64,000 bases of DNA, from contig NZ_QYBB01000022.1 in the NCBI RefSeq assembly GCF_004137685.1, positions 1 to 64,000 of the forward strand, in the 5' to 3' direction. Source of the DNA: Lichenibacterium minor. Lineage in GTDB: Bacteria > Pseudomonadota > Alphaproteobacteria > Rhizobiales > Beijerinckiaceae. Both the position numbers and the translations under genes were made by a program. How positions within the stretch are numbered: position 1 is the first letter of the stretch; each line of letters opens with the position of its first letter. The notes under the pieces are model-generated. The model was not told the origin of the DNA. It saw only the letters and a list, made by a program, of their open reading frames with translations, and searched no databases. Shown piece by piece: positions 30,798 to 40,341 of this stretch.

Positions 30798-33766
30798 GAC
30801 TTGATCCCCATCAGGGCCAGGAGGGGCGCCAGCAGGCGCCGCAGCGGGCCGGTGCGGTCCGCGCCGCCCGCCCGCCGGGCGAGGGCCGCGAAGAACCCCC
30901 CGATCACCACCCGGGCGGCGCCGTCGAGCAGGCGGCCGCCGACGGCCGCCACCTTGCCGCCAACGGCGGCCTCGTAGGTGTAGCCGATGCGGGTGCCGCC
31001 GGTGCCGTCCGGCTCCAGGGTAACGCGCCCCGTGCCGCCGCCGTCCCCGAGCCCGCCCGACACAGTTCCGGTGAGGGTGGCGCCCCGCGGGGGATCGAGG
31101 TCCGACAGGGTGATGTCGGCCGCATAGCGTCCCTTCACCGGGCCGACCCCGAGCGTGACGTCGGCGGTGAAATGGGTGTCGGAAAGCTTGTTGACCCCGT
31201 GGGCGCCGGGGATCACCGAGGCCAGCACGTCGGGATCGAGCAGCAGGGCCCAGACCGCCTCGGGCGACGCCGTCACGACTGTCGCGCCCGCACCCCGCAG
31301 GGTGCGGTCGCCGGCCTTCGCCGCCGGTGCCGCGGAGCGATGGCCGGCAGGCGGGGGCGGCTCGTCGGCCTCCGCCACGAGGGCGCGAAGCTTGGCAGGG
31401 GTCAGCGGCAGATCGACGTTGTCGAGGTCGAGCGCGTCCGCCACCGCATTGGCGAGGCACACCGGCGTCGACATGCAGTTGCCCTCGCCGACGCCCTTGG
31501 CGCCGAGCGGCGTGAAGGGTGAGGGGCTCTCGACGTGGAGGATGCGGAGATCCGGCACCTCGGTGGCGGTGGGCAGCAGGTAGTCGGCGAGGGTGCCGGA
31601 CAGGAAAGCGCCGTCCTCGCCGTAGACGAGTTCCTCGTAGACGGCGGCCCCGAGCGCCTGAACGAAGCCGCCGCGCACTTGGCCCTCCACCATGCCGGGG
31701 TGCAGGATCACGCCGCAGTCGTGCATCGTCACGTAGCGGTCGATGCGGAGCTTGCCCGTCGCGCGGTCCACCTCGACGCCACAGAAGTCGAAGATGAAGC
31801 CGTGGCACAGCGACGAGGCGACGTGGTCCTCGGCGTCGGGCGCGGTGAGTTCAGGCGGCGTCCAGAAGGCCGTCTCGCGGATCGCGGCCCCCACGTCGTC
31901 GGGCACGAGGCCGGGCGACCAGTGGCTCGTGGCTGCGACGCGGGCGAAGGGCAGGGATGCGTCGGGGTTGGTTCGCGACGACACCCGGCCACCCCCGAAG
32001 ACGAGGTCCTCGGCTCTGATGTTGAGCTGCGCCCCCGCGATGCGGGCGAGCTTGTCGCGCAGGCGGGTCGCCGCGAGATGGGCCACGCCGGCCACGGCCG
32101 CGGCGAAGCGACTCGAATAATTGCCTGACGCGATCGACCAGGCGTCCTTGGCGGTGTCGAGGTCGGTCGTGACCCGCACCTGGGCGGCGGGGATGCCGAG
32201 CACGTCGGCCACGATCCCGGCCAGGACGGTGCGGTGCCCCTGCCCCTGCGGCACGGAGGCGACCTGCACCGTGACGGTGCCGACGGGATCGAGCGTGACG
32301 GTCGCGGTCGACTGAGCGCCGTTCTTCGGGCCCGCCTTGGCGCGCTCGGCGGGCGTCAGCACCGCCGTGATGTATCCCATGTTGGAAACGCTGGGCTCGA
32401 CCGCCGCCGTGAACCCGATGCCGTAGAGCCGCCCGGCCGCGCGGGCCGCGTCGCGCCGGTCGAGGAGGTCGGCGAGGCCGCCGTGGCGCGCTGCGTCGTC
32501 GAGCGCCCGCTGGTAGTCGCCCGAATCGTAGAGCGCGCCGGTGGCGGTCCGGTAGGGGAAGGCGTCCGCCGGGATCAGGTTGCGGCGGATGACCTCGAGG
32601 GGGTCCAGCCCGAGATGGCGGGCGATGCGCTGCATCAGCCGCTCCAGCGGATAGTAGACCTGAGGTCCACCGAAGCCGCGCACGAGCCCGGTGGGGAGCT
32701 TGTTGGTGAGCACGACGCGGTTGCGGATGCGGACGTGGGGGATCGCGTAGGCGCCGGTCATGTTGCCGTGCATGCGGTAGAGCGTGGCCGGCTCGGGCGC
32801 GCGGAGGTAGGCGCCGCAATCTTCGAGTTGATCCCAGTCGAGCGCCGTCACGCGGCCTTCGCCGTCGAAGGCGGCGGTGAGGGTGGTGACGCGGTTGGTG
32901 GCCGAAACGGATCCGGCGAGGTGCTCCAGCCGGTCCTCGACCCACTTCACCGGCCGCCCGACGATCCGGGCCGCGGCGCCGATCAGCACCGCGTAGGGGG
33001 CGACGCCCTGCTTGACGCCGAAGCTGCCTCCGCTGTCGGGCGGGGTGCGCAGGCGCAGCCGATTGCCCGGTACCTTGAGGGCACGGGCCATGACGGCGTG
33101 GATGCTGAACGGCCCTTGGAAGTTGGCGAGGACGTCGTAGGCGTCCTCGTGGGGGTCGTATTCGGCCACGACCCCGTAGCATTCCATCGGCGAGCCGGTG
33201 TTGCGGGGATAGCGGACCGTCACGGCGAGGCTGTGGGCCGCGGCCGCGAAGGCGGCGTCGGGGTCGCCGTAGCGGAAGCGGCGGTCGCTCATCAGGTTGG
33301 AGCCGGCATCCTCGTGCAGAACCGGCGCGCCTTCCCCGAGGGCTGCCTCGGGGTCGACCACGGCCGGCCGGCTCCGGTAGCGCACGTTCACGAGGTCAGC
33401 GCCGTCCTCCGCGCGGTAGCGGTCCGCCGCCACCACGATGGCGACGGGCTCGCCGACGTAGCGGACGCGGTCGACCGCGATGGCGCGCGCATCGACCGAC
33501 ACGCGCAGGGCCGGGACCAGGCCCGCGGTGACGCCTACGAGGTCGGCGCCGGTAATGACCGCGGCGACGCCGGGCAGGGACAGCGCGGCCGCTTTGTCGA
33601 CCGAGAGGAGGTCGGCGTGGGCGTGCGGCGACCGGACGATCGCGGCATGCAGGGTGCCGGGCCGGACGCCGAGGTCGTCGATGTAGCGGCCGCCCCCGGA
33701 CAGGAGGGCCGCGTCCTCGACGCGCTCGGCGGATGGCCTAATGAAACGTTCGCCCTGGATGCCCAA
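30794..33766 (-). CDS. Molybdopterin-binding large subunit fused to a CoxG domain
   Basis: This protein (990 residues from TTG 33766) has the XDH-family large-subunit layout: GERFIRPSAERVEDAALLSG, YVGEPVAIVVAADRYRAEDG, DSGGSFGVKQGVAPYAVLIG (molybdopterin region), GLVRGFGGPQVYYPLERLMQ, QGQGHRTVLAGIVADVLGIP and the active-site Glu in LGAKGVGEGNCMSTPVCLAN (about residue 745). It ends with a CoxG/SRPBCC-type domain (residues ~800-960: VVTASPEAVWALLLDPDVLA, IPGAHGVNKLSDTHFTADVT) and a short C-terminal tail. CoxG is usually a separate protein. TTG 33766 has GGGAGCGAG upstream; a GTG at 33859 is the alternative. Substrate probably a CoA-bound or free aromatic ring. The CoxL motif AYRCSFR is absent, so it is not a form-I CO dehydrogenase. 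Confidence 0.9.
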   Translation of the reverse strand: MGIQGERFIRPSAERVEDAALLSGGGRYIDDLGVRPGTLHAAIVRSPHAHADLLSVDKAAALSLPGVAAVITGADLVGVTAGLVPALRVSVDARAIAVDRVRYVGEPVAIVVAADRYRAEDGADLVNVRYRSRPAVVDPEAALGEGAPVLHEDAGSNLMSDRRFRYGDPDAAFAAAAHSLAVTVRYPRNTGSPMECYGVVAEYDPHEDAYDVLANFQGPFSIHAVMARALKVPGNRLRLRTPPDSGGSFGVKQGVAPYAVLIGAAARIVGRPVKWVEDRLEHLAGSVSATNRVTTLTAAFDGEGRVTALDWDQLEDCGAYLRAPEPATLYRMHGNMTGAYAIPHVRIRNRVVLTNKLPTGLVRGFGGPQVYYPLERLMQRIARHLGLDPLEVIRRNLIPADAFPYRTATGALYDSGDYQRALDDAARHGGLADLLDRRDAARAAGRLYGIGFTAAVEPSVSNMGYITAVLTPAERAKAGPKNGAQSTATVTLDPVGTVTVQVASVPQGQGHRTVLAGIVADVLGIPAAQVRVTTDLDTAKDAWSIASGNYSSRFAAAVAGVAHLAATRLRDKLARIAGAQLNIRAEDLVFGGGRVSSRTNPDASLPFARVAATSHWSPGLVPDDVGAAIRETAFWTPPELTAPDAEDHVASSLCHGFIFDFCGVEVDRATGKLRIDRYVTMHDCGVILHPGMVEGQVRGGFVQALGAAVYEELVYGEDGAFLSGTLADYLLPTATEVPDLRILHVESPSPFTPLGAKGVGEGNCMSTPVCLANAVADALDLDNVDLPLTPAKLRALVAEADEPPPPAGHRSAAPAAKAGDRTLRGAGATVVTASPEAVWALLLDPDVLASVIPGAHGVNKLSDTHFTADVTLGVGPVKGRYAADITLSDLDPPRGATLTGTVSGGLGDGGGTGRVTLEPDGTGGTRIGYTYEAAVGGKVAAVGGRLLDGAARVVIGGFFAALARRAGGADRTGPLRRLLAPLLALMGIKS

Positions 33767-33960
33767 GATCTCGCTCCCGGACGGCGCATCCCGACGAGCC
33801 CCTCGGACCCGTCCATCGTTGCGATCCGGGCGAGCGCGGCGGAAGCCGCGCGGCCGCACGGGGGGCCGTTCGCGTTCGAGATTGCCGGATCGGGGGGAGC
33901 CAGACGATGCCGCGGCGTCTCACGGCTGACCGAAACGTCTCATTTTCAGGGCGCGGCTTC

Positions 33961-34821
33961 TCAGGGCGCGGCGGATCCCTCGGTTCGGCGCGCGAGGGCG
34001 CGGAAGGCGCTCGGCGACACGCCGGAATGGTCCCGAAAGAACCGAGAGAAATGGCCCGGTGCCGCGAAACCGAGGTCGGCGCCGATCTGCGCCAGGCTGC
34101 TATTTCCCTCGACGATGGCCGCGACGGCACGCTCGACCCGGATCCCGTTGAGGAAAACGTGGGGCGGGGCGCCGGTCGACTGCTCGAAAAGGCGGTAGAA
34201 GTGCGCCCGCGACAGTCCGGCATCCCGGGCCAGGGTTTCGACCCCGTCGAGCAGGCCGGGCTCCTCCCTCATCCGCCGCATGGCGCGCCGGATGCGGTGG
34301 TCGGGACCGCTGCGGCGCGCGAGGTCGCGCAGCGAGGTGCCGACCTCCCGCCATGCCGTGAAGCGCTCCAGGGCCGCCACCATCAGCCCCGACAGCAGGT
34401 CGTCCTGGATGCGCGAGGAGCCCGGGGCGATGATCATCTCGGCGGCGAGGTCGTGGGCGAAGCGCCGGATCGCCTGCGTCACGGCGCCGACGGGTTCGGC
34501 GAAGAAGCCCGGCGCCGCGCTGGCGACCCAATTGCTGCGGAACCCTCCGAGCCACGCCGGCTCGATGTAGAGGGCCAGGATGACGGCCTTGTTGCGGCAT
34601 GCGTCGTGGACGTAGGCGTGGGTCTCCCAGGCGTTGACGAGCACGGCCTGCATGTCCGTCAGCGAAACGATGCGCTCGCCGACGAGGAACTGCGTGTCGT
34701 CGCCCTCGACCTTGAGCAGGACGTGGCAGTGCGGATGGGCATGGCGCACCAGCCCGCGATCCATGTCGAGCAGGGCGACGCGGCCGAACGGCCCGTGGGC
34801 GATCTCGATCGCGTCCGACAT
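33961..34821 (-). CDS. AraC-family transcriptional regulator
   Basis: The 286-residue protein has an N-terminal cupin-like sensing domain (HAHPHCHVLLKVEGDDTQFL, residues ~26-45) and a C-terminal AraC domain with two helix-turn-helix units: VETLARDAGLSRAHFYRLFE and SLAQIGADLGFAAPGHFSRF, then FRDHSGVSPSAFRALARR. It lies immediately upstream of the Mo-hydroxylase/ligase operon and is transcribed in the same direction. It probably activates that operon in response to the aromatic substrate, complementing the LysR regulator on the UbiD side. Start ATG 34821 (MSDAIEIAHG) was selected over the upstream GTG at 34848. Confidence 0.92.
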   Translation of the reverse strand: MSDAIEIAHGPFGRVALLDMDRGLVRHAHPHCHVLLKVEGDDTQFLVGERIVSLTDMQAVLVNAWETHAYVHDACRNKAVILALYIEPAWLGGFRSNWVASAAPGFFAEPVGAVTQAIRRFAHDLAAEMIIAPGSSRIQDDLLSGLMVAALERFTAWREVGTSLRDLARRSGPDHRIRRAMRRMREEPGLLDGVETLARDAGLSRAHFYRLFEQSTGAPPHVFLNGIRVERAVAAIVEGNSSLAQIGADLGFAAPGHFSRFFRDHSGVSPSAFRALARRTEGSAAP

Positions 34822-35056
34822 CCTCCCCTCCGCTCCCGGGCGTCCCATACATCACGGACTAAGAATAAGTACCGAGACGCCGGAAATCGATGGCTGACCG
34901 TACTCGGCTCACGAATACGCCGGACTGTCCTCCGAAGCGCGCCATCCCTGTCTCGCCTGGCTTCGAGCTTCCCCGTTCGGCGGGCAACTGTGTCGAACCG
35001 CGCTTTCGGAAGCTGTTCGGAACCATTCGCTGCAGATGCCGGGAGCGAGGGCTCGC

Positions 35057-35881
35057 TCAGAACGAACCGCCGACCCAACCAGCCAACTCGGACGCTTCCC
35101 GCGCGGCGTCGGCCGGCGGCAGGTCGGACCGCCAACGCTTGGCATCGATCCGTCGGCCGGTGAACGCGTGCGACGCGTCGGAAGCGAGCCACGACAGCGG
35201 AGGGACGACGATCGTGGGGCGAAGCATCCCGGCGCGCGCCTCCGGACAGACGGAGGGCGGGATCAGACCCGTCTCGGTGGCGCCCCCGGGCAGGAGCGCG
35301 TTGACGGTCACGCTTATCGCGGCGAGGTCCTGCGCCCAGATGACCGTCTCGAACTCGAGTGCGGCCTTGCTCGGGCCGTAGGGCGAGAAGCCGGCGCGCC
35401 GCATGGTTTTGTGGTTCATGGAGATGTTGACGATGCGGCCGCGGCCCGAGGCGATGAGGGCCGGCACGGCAGCGCGAGCCATCAGGAACGGGCCGTTGAC
35501 GTTGGTGTCGACGATGTCGCTCCAGACCGCGGGTTCGACCTCCTAAAACCGCGTGGGAGTCGTGAGGAAGTCGTCGCTGACGAGGCGCATGCCGCGGCCC
35601 GCGTTGTTGACCAGGATATCGAGCCGCCCGAAGCGCGCGACCGCGACTTCGACGGCCGCGGCGCAATCCTCCTCCCGCGTCACGTCGGCCCGGACAGGGA
35701 CGATCACGTCGTCGGAGGCTTCGGCCGCGACGGCCGCGACCTCCGCGAGGCTCCGCGCCGAGGTGGCGACTACGCTGGCGCCCGCGGCTGCCAAGCCCAG
35801 CGCCATGGCACGGCCGAGGCCGCGGCCGGCCCCGGTTATGATGGCGACGCGCCCGGCGAGAGCGGGCTTCGGTTCGCTCAT
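35057..35881 (-). pseudogene. SDR-family oxidoreductase with one in-frame TAG
   Basis: One frame covers a complete classical SDR: NAD(P) motif VAIITGAGRGLGRAMALGLA (residues ~12-31), RFGRLDILVNNAGRGMRLV, DTNVNGPFLMARAAVPALIA, Ser-Met-Asn-His in NISMNHKTMRR, catalytic Tyr/Lys in SPYGPSKAALEFET and a C-terminal GRRIDAKRW. The only defect is a TAG at 35543-35545, in the stretch TRF-stop-EVEPAVW. Related proteins have Trp there (FWEV), so one G-to-A change explains it. The N-terminal 112 residues alone would be inactive. No frameshift is present, as in the sulfite-oxidase-like gene. Confidence 0.85.
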
Positions 35882-36092
35882 AGACTCAACTTCTCCGTAC
35901 GCCTTTGGTCCGGGCGGTATTGCCGCAGCGGATTTCTCCGCCCGAGGTTCGGCGGCTCAGGTGAGCATGGATCATAGACCGGCGATGTGGCGCCGATGTA
36001 CAACCTGCGCGGCCATGCGAGGGCGAGCGAAGGCGAACGGACGGGCCGCCAGCGTTGTTCGGCGGCGGATCCTAGGCTCGCATCGGCACAGC

Positions 36093-37190
36093 TCACACGA
36101 GGGTGCGACGGTATGTTTCCCCGAGGAAGACCGCGCAAACGAGGCTGAGAATCGCCGTTGACGCGATATAGCCGGCGATCGGCATCGTCGAGCCGTACTG
36201 CGCGTAGAGATAAGCGGCGATAAGGGGCGTCGGTGCCGAGGTGAGGATGCCCGCCACTTGATAGGGGAGCGATGCACCGGTGTAGCGGACCCGGGTCCTG
36301 AACGCTTCGGCGAACCACGTCGATTGTACGCCGTAGACGCAGGGTTGCGACAGCGCGACGCCCCCGACGAAAGCCAAGATGACCACGGCCGGCTGGCGCG
36401 TCGCGAGCAGGGAGAAGAAGATGAAGCCGTATGCCGCGACGAAGACGCATCCGCCGACAAACACCGTGCGCCGCCCGATGCTGTCGGACAGCCTGCCGAA
36501 GGCGGGGATCGTGAACAGCGCCACGACGGAGCCCGCGATGATCGCGTCGAGTAGGAGCCCGCGATCCAGGCCGAGTTGCTGCGTGCCGTAGGCGAGCACG
36601 AAAACGTTAATGACGTTGAAGGTGATGTCGGTTGCGAACCGCGTCCCGATCGCGAGCAGCACCTTGCCGCCGTGGTCCCGGAGTAGTTCGAGGAGGGGCG
36701 CCTGCGCCACGCCGTCCTCGGCCTCCATGGCCGCGAAGGCTGGCGATTCTTCGACGCTTAGGCGGATAAAGAGCCCGATCCCGACGAGCACGATGCTGAG
36801 AAGGAACGGGATGCGCCAGCCCCAGGCGAGGAACTGCGCCTCCGGCAGACCGGACACGAGCTTGAAGATGCTCGTCGACACAATGAGCCCGAGCGGCACG
36901 CCCAGCTGCGGAAATGCGCCGTAGAAGCCGCGGCGGTCGGCGGGCGCGGATTCGACCACGATCAGCACGGCCCCGCCCCACTCGCCGCCGACGGCTAGCC
37001 CCTGGCAGAAGCGCATCACGATGAGCAGGAGCGGCGCCCACACGCCGATCGCGTCGTAGTTCGGCAGAAGGCCGATGATGCAGGTGCACAGGCCCATGGT
37101 GGTGAGCGTGGTCACCAGGGCGGACTTGCGTCCGACCCGGTCGCCGAGATGACCGAAGGCGATGGCGCCGAGGGGGCACCGGGACGAAGA
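36093..37190 (-). pseudogene. MFS transporter (metabolite:H+ symporter, ProP-like), 5'-truncated
   Basis: From PLGAIAFGHLGDRVGRKSAL onward the frame is a clean MHS-family transporter: RFCQGLAVGGEWGGAVLIVV, FYGAFPQLGVPLGLIVSTSI, WGWRIPFLLSIVLVGIGLFI, RLSVEESPAF, the central GRLSDSIGRRTVFVGG loop and the last helices to LGETYRRTLV. Upstream of about 37165 the frame shifts (LFVPVP lies in the next frame) and the first one to two transmembrane helices are not found in any frame. So the gene has lost its 5' end plus a base. It resembles the intact aromatic-acid MFS gene at 25.6-27.0 kb only at family level. Confidence 0.78.
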
Positions 37191-38919
37191 GGTCAGGGAC
37201 GCGCGGCACCTGACCGACATCGACCGGCATGGGTGATCTCCGAAGGAAAGTGCGGCCGGCACCGGCGCCCTCCCGACCTTCCTGGCTTCCGTGTTGCTCG
37301 GCAACCCTGAATGCAGCCAAGGCGACGTCGTACAGACGTTTTCAGATCGATGGGGGGTACGGGGGGAGCGCGAAGCGCTGTCACCCCGCCGTGCGCCGCC
37401 GAGCCATAGCCGCCCGCCGTGCCGCCGCCACCCCGGTGGGCGCGGGAGCCGGGGCCCCCTCCCCCTACCAGGTCCCGAGAGACATACCTATCACTCCCGG
37501 GCCGATGAGCCGGCCGCGCCGCCGCTGACCGGAAGAGACTCCGGCTCCGTCCGCGGCGGCGCTCGAGCTCCGGCCTGTCGAGATCAACCTGTCTGATCCC
37601 GCCACGATCGGCGCCGCGCCCGCCGCCGGCAGCTTCGTCGAGGACGTGCCCAGGGGCCAGGATGGCTGCGGGGCGTTTGGAGTGGGTTCTTGTCTCGCAG
37701 ATCACCAAGGCCTGCAGGGGGTTAGCCGGAGCGCTATTCCCTTTTTGGGGTGGTTCCGCTCCCTTTCCGGCATCCGCGCATCTACGTCACGGCTTCGTCG
37801 TCGTGCCGCGCCGGCCGGGAGCACATCCTCGATTGGGTGAGTGACGATCGGGCATCGGGCCGCCATCTGTCGTCTGTTCGTCGGGAACGTCCGGCCTGTC
37901 GACCGCCGCGGCGAGTCAGGGAACGGCCGCCGATCCGTTCATCCCGGGCGTGATGGTCGACCACTGCCTGTCCGATCCCGCCGACATCGTCGAGAGACCA
38001 GTCCCCATCCTGCCTACATGGATGAGGATGACCGGCGCGGCACCGGCAGCCACAGGTCCAGGTCGCCGTCCTTCATGGACGGGACGGGCCTCGTCAGGTG
38101 GGGCGAAGCGATGGTGGACATACATCCCACGGGTTACAGGTCATCCAAGGGCTTCGTGGGCGGCCATCCCCGTCCAGGCGGGCATCGAGGGGCTCCCCGG
38201 AGACTGGACATCGCCTCACCTGACTGTTGGACGACGTCCTCGGCTTCGTCGAGGGCCACGGGATGCCTGCGGGGATCCGGGCAGGGATGGACTCGAGTCC
38301 CACGACCCCGCCTTCGATCTGTGGGTAAGGTGTCCTCCGCTGACTCCGCCACAAGAGTGACGGAGCACCAGCTCGGCCTCGGACCGGGCAGCGGCGGATC
38401 CGGGGACGGTGACGCCATCGCGCCCTTCATGGACGTCGTTCCCTCGGCCGTGGAGGGCGCGAGAAAATCCGGCGCCGATCCAAAAAAATATGGAAGCCCG
38501 GCTCGGTAATTTCCGCCCGCGACGTCACCGGCTCCGATCGCCTGAAAGCGGCTATATCCCCGAGGACGGCTCCGCCTTCGTTTTCGGCGTCGTTTGCCGC
38601 AATCGTCCAAGGTCGGGGCTGATTCATCTGTCGAAGGAGCGCTCTTCCGGCGGTGGCACGCCCCGCGCGAGGCCCCTCCAGGCTTCGTGCAGGGCGTGCC
38701 GAACGGGATCGGTCCTCCCCGACCCCCGAGCCGCCACGTCCCATCCCAACGAGAGCGTGACGAAGGCCGGAAGAGCGCTCACCGGGTACGCGGCTTGAAA
38801 TCCCCCGGACCCATGTATCGTATGACGACTTCGGTCCGGCTGGCAACAACGAAGATGTATTTCTGACGAATTTGCCGACTCCATGGGCCAGAGCGGCCGT
38901 ATCTACTCGAAAATATCTC
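37191..38919. other. 1.7-kb region without a recognisable gene
   Basis: Frames on both strands are short, Arg/Pro/Ser-rich and overlapping, as expected of non-coding GC-rich DNA. Nothing matches a known family. A few stretches have protein-like character without context, for example minus-strand ALPAFVTLSLGWDVAAR near 38770. Base composition falls toward 38800-38960, next to the integrase 3' end. It may be decayed mobile-element cargo. Confidence 0.4.
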
Positions 38920-40257
38920 TTAACTACTTGTCGAAGATCCGGATTTTTTCATCGCGGCGGCCATTGCCTGAGCTACGTTGTCAGCAGCCGCTTTGGCCGG
39001 GTCGTGGGCGACGTGGGCGTAGCGTTGGGTCGTCTTCGGATCCTTGTGGCCAAGGAGGGCGCCGATCATGAGCAGGCTGCTGCCGGTCGACGCGCCCACG
39101 CTCGCGAACGAGTGCCGGAGGTCATGGATACGCACGCCGGGCAGACCGGCCCTGGCACGGAGGCCTTCCCACGCTTTGGGCAGCCCAACATAAGGTCCAT
39201 CGCCTCGCGTGCTTGGGAAGACGTACGGATTGCCGTTCAGCTTGGGCATTGCATCGAGAAGGTCGACGGCAGGCGTGCCGAGGGGGATGTCTTTGGCGCC
39301 GGTCTTGCTGTCCGCGAGTCGGAGGTAGCCGTGCTTTAGGTCGACGTGCTCCCACTTGAGCCGGAGCACCTCCGACCTCCGCGCTCCGGTGAAGAGGAGG
39401 AGGCGGACCGCTCCCGTCGCCATCGGGCTCGCAGCACCCTTCGGAGGCCGAGGGGACGGGCCTTCGTGTCCGGTGGCGATCCACTCCTTCTGCGCCGAGG
39501 CGAACTCATTCCAGGCTGTCTCGTCGGCGTCGAGAATTTCCCCGAGGCGCTGTAGCTCCGGCCCGGACAGATATCGAGTGTTCCTCCCGTCTTTGAAGCG
39601 CTGGATGCCCTTCACCGGATTGTCGGGCCGCAATCCCTTCTTCACCGCGAAGGTGAAGATGCCGCCGAGCAGGCCGACGGTGCGGGTGGCGGTGCCACGA
39701 CCACCCTTGACGATCGCACGGCCGTGCTTGCCCGTCTTCTCGTCGACCGCCGTCTTCCCAGCCGCCACCGCGTGGAGGAGGTCTTCGACATCCTTGGCTC
39801 GGACGTCCAGTACAAGCCTCTTGCCGAGGAGTGGCTTGATGTGGCGCAGGATGCGGCCTTCGTCCGTGGTGAGCGTGCTGACCTTCTTCGGTGTGTCGAA
39901 CTTGGTCAGGATCTGACCGGCACGCATCGCGGAAACGTAGAGATCGCAGAGTTCGGCGACCGTCGTTCCCGCCGCCTTCCGATCCCGTTCGGCCTTTTGC
40001 GGATCAATCCCACTCCGGACAAGGCCGAGCACGTCAAGCGCTTCCTTGCGCGCGTTCTCAGGGGTCCAGGGGGAGCCGTGCTTGCCGATCGTGTGCCACG
40101 TCTGGTGCCCCTCGAAGGCGTATTTGAGAAGGTACGTCTTGGATCCGTCGACGTTCACGCGGAGGCCGAAGCCTTTCGTCGTGATGTCCCAGACGATGTA
40201 CCGCTTCTCCTTCACCTCGGCATTCTTCACCGCTTGCACGGTCAACTTCACGGCCAT
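38920..40257 (-). CDS. Tyrosine site-specific integrase
   Basis: The 445-residue integrase has an N-terminal DUF4102-type arm-binding domain (WDITTKGFGLRVNVDGSKTY, LLKYAFEGHQTWHTIGKHG), a central SAM-like core-binding domain (residues ~100-230) and a C-terminal catalytic domain with the full R...K...H-x-x-R...H...Y set: LLLFTGARRSEVLRLKWEHV (Arg), SKTGAKDIPLG (Lys), IHDLRHSFASVG (HxxR), LGHKDPKTTQRYAHV (His and Tyr). Phage- and island-type recombinases with this layout usually target tRNA or other conserved genes. Its start faces the core-genome side, 84 bp from the YaiI gene, suggesting an attachment site in or near 40258-40341. No tRNA is seen there. It appears intact. Confidence 0.93.
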   Translation of the reverse strand: MAVKLTVQAVKNAEVKEKRYIVWDITTKGFGLRVNVDGSKTYLLKYAFEGHQTWHTIGKHGSPWTPENARKEALDVLGLVRSGIDPQKAERDRKAAGTTVAELCDLYVSAMRAGQILTKFDTPKKVSTLTTDEGRILRHIKPLLGKRLVLDVRAKDVEDLLHAVAAGKTAVDEKTGKHGRAIVKGGRGTATRTVGLLGGIFTFAVKKGLRPDNPVKGIQRFKDGRNTRYLSGPELQRLGEILDADETAWNEFASAQKEWIATGHEGPSPRPPKGAASPMATGAVRLLLFTGARRSEVLRLKWEHVDLKHGYLRLADSKTGAKDIPLGTPAVDLLDAMPKLNGNPYVFPSTRGDGPYVGLPKAWEGLRARAGLPGVRIHDLRHSFASVGASTGSSLLMIGALLGHKDPKTTQRYAHVAHDPAKAAADNVAQAMAAAMKKSGSSTSS

Positions 40258-40341
40258 ACCTATCTCTCCGGGCTACCGCGGGGCTACCATCTGGACAGGT
40301 AGGGGTGGCGGTTCGCGGCGGAAAGGGGCGGGGTTAAGCCA
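40258..40341. other. Integrase-core junction, possible attachment region
   Basis: The 84 bp between the integrase start and the YaiI gene contain two copies of GGGCTACC (about 40270-40290) and a G-rich stretch. Composition of genes changes from accessory to housekeeping across it. It is the best candidate for one end of the integrated element, but no second copy of a direct repeat was found inside the window. Confidence 0.3.

Noticed and set aside
30794..33766. Form-I carbon monoxide dehydrogenase (coxMSL)
   Set aside because: The diagnostic AYRCSFR loop is missing and the neighbours are an aryl-CoA ligase, a crotonase and an aromatic-acid importer.
40258..40341. tRNA gene as integration site beside the integrase
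   Set aside because: No cloverleaf or tRNA 3' end could be found on either strand in this gap.
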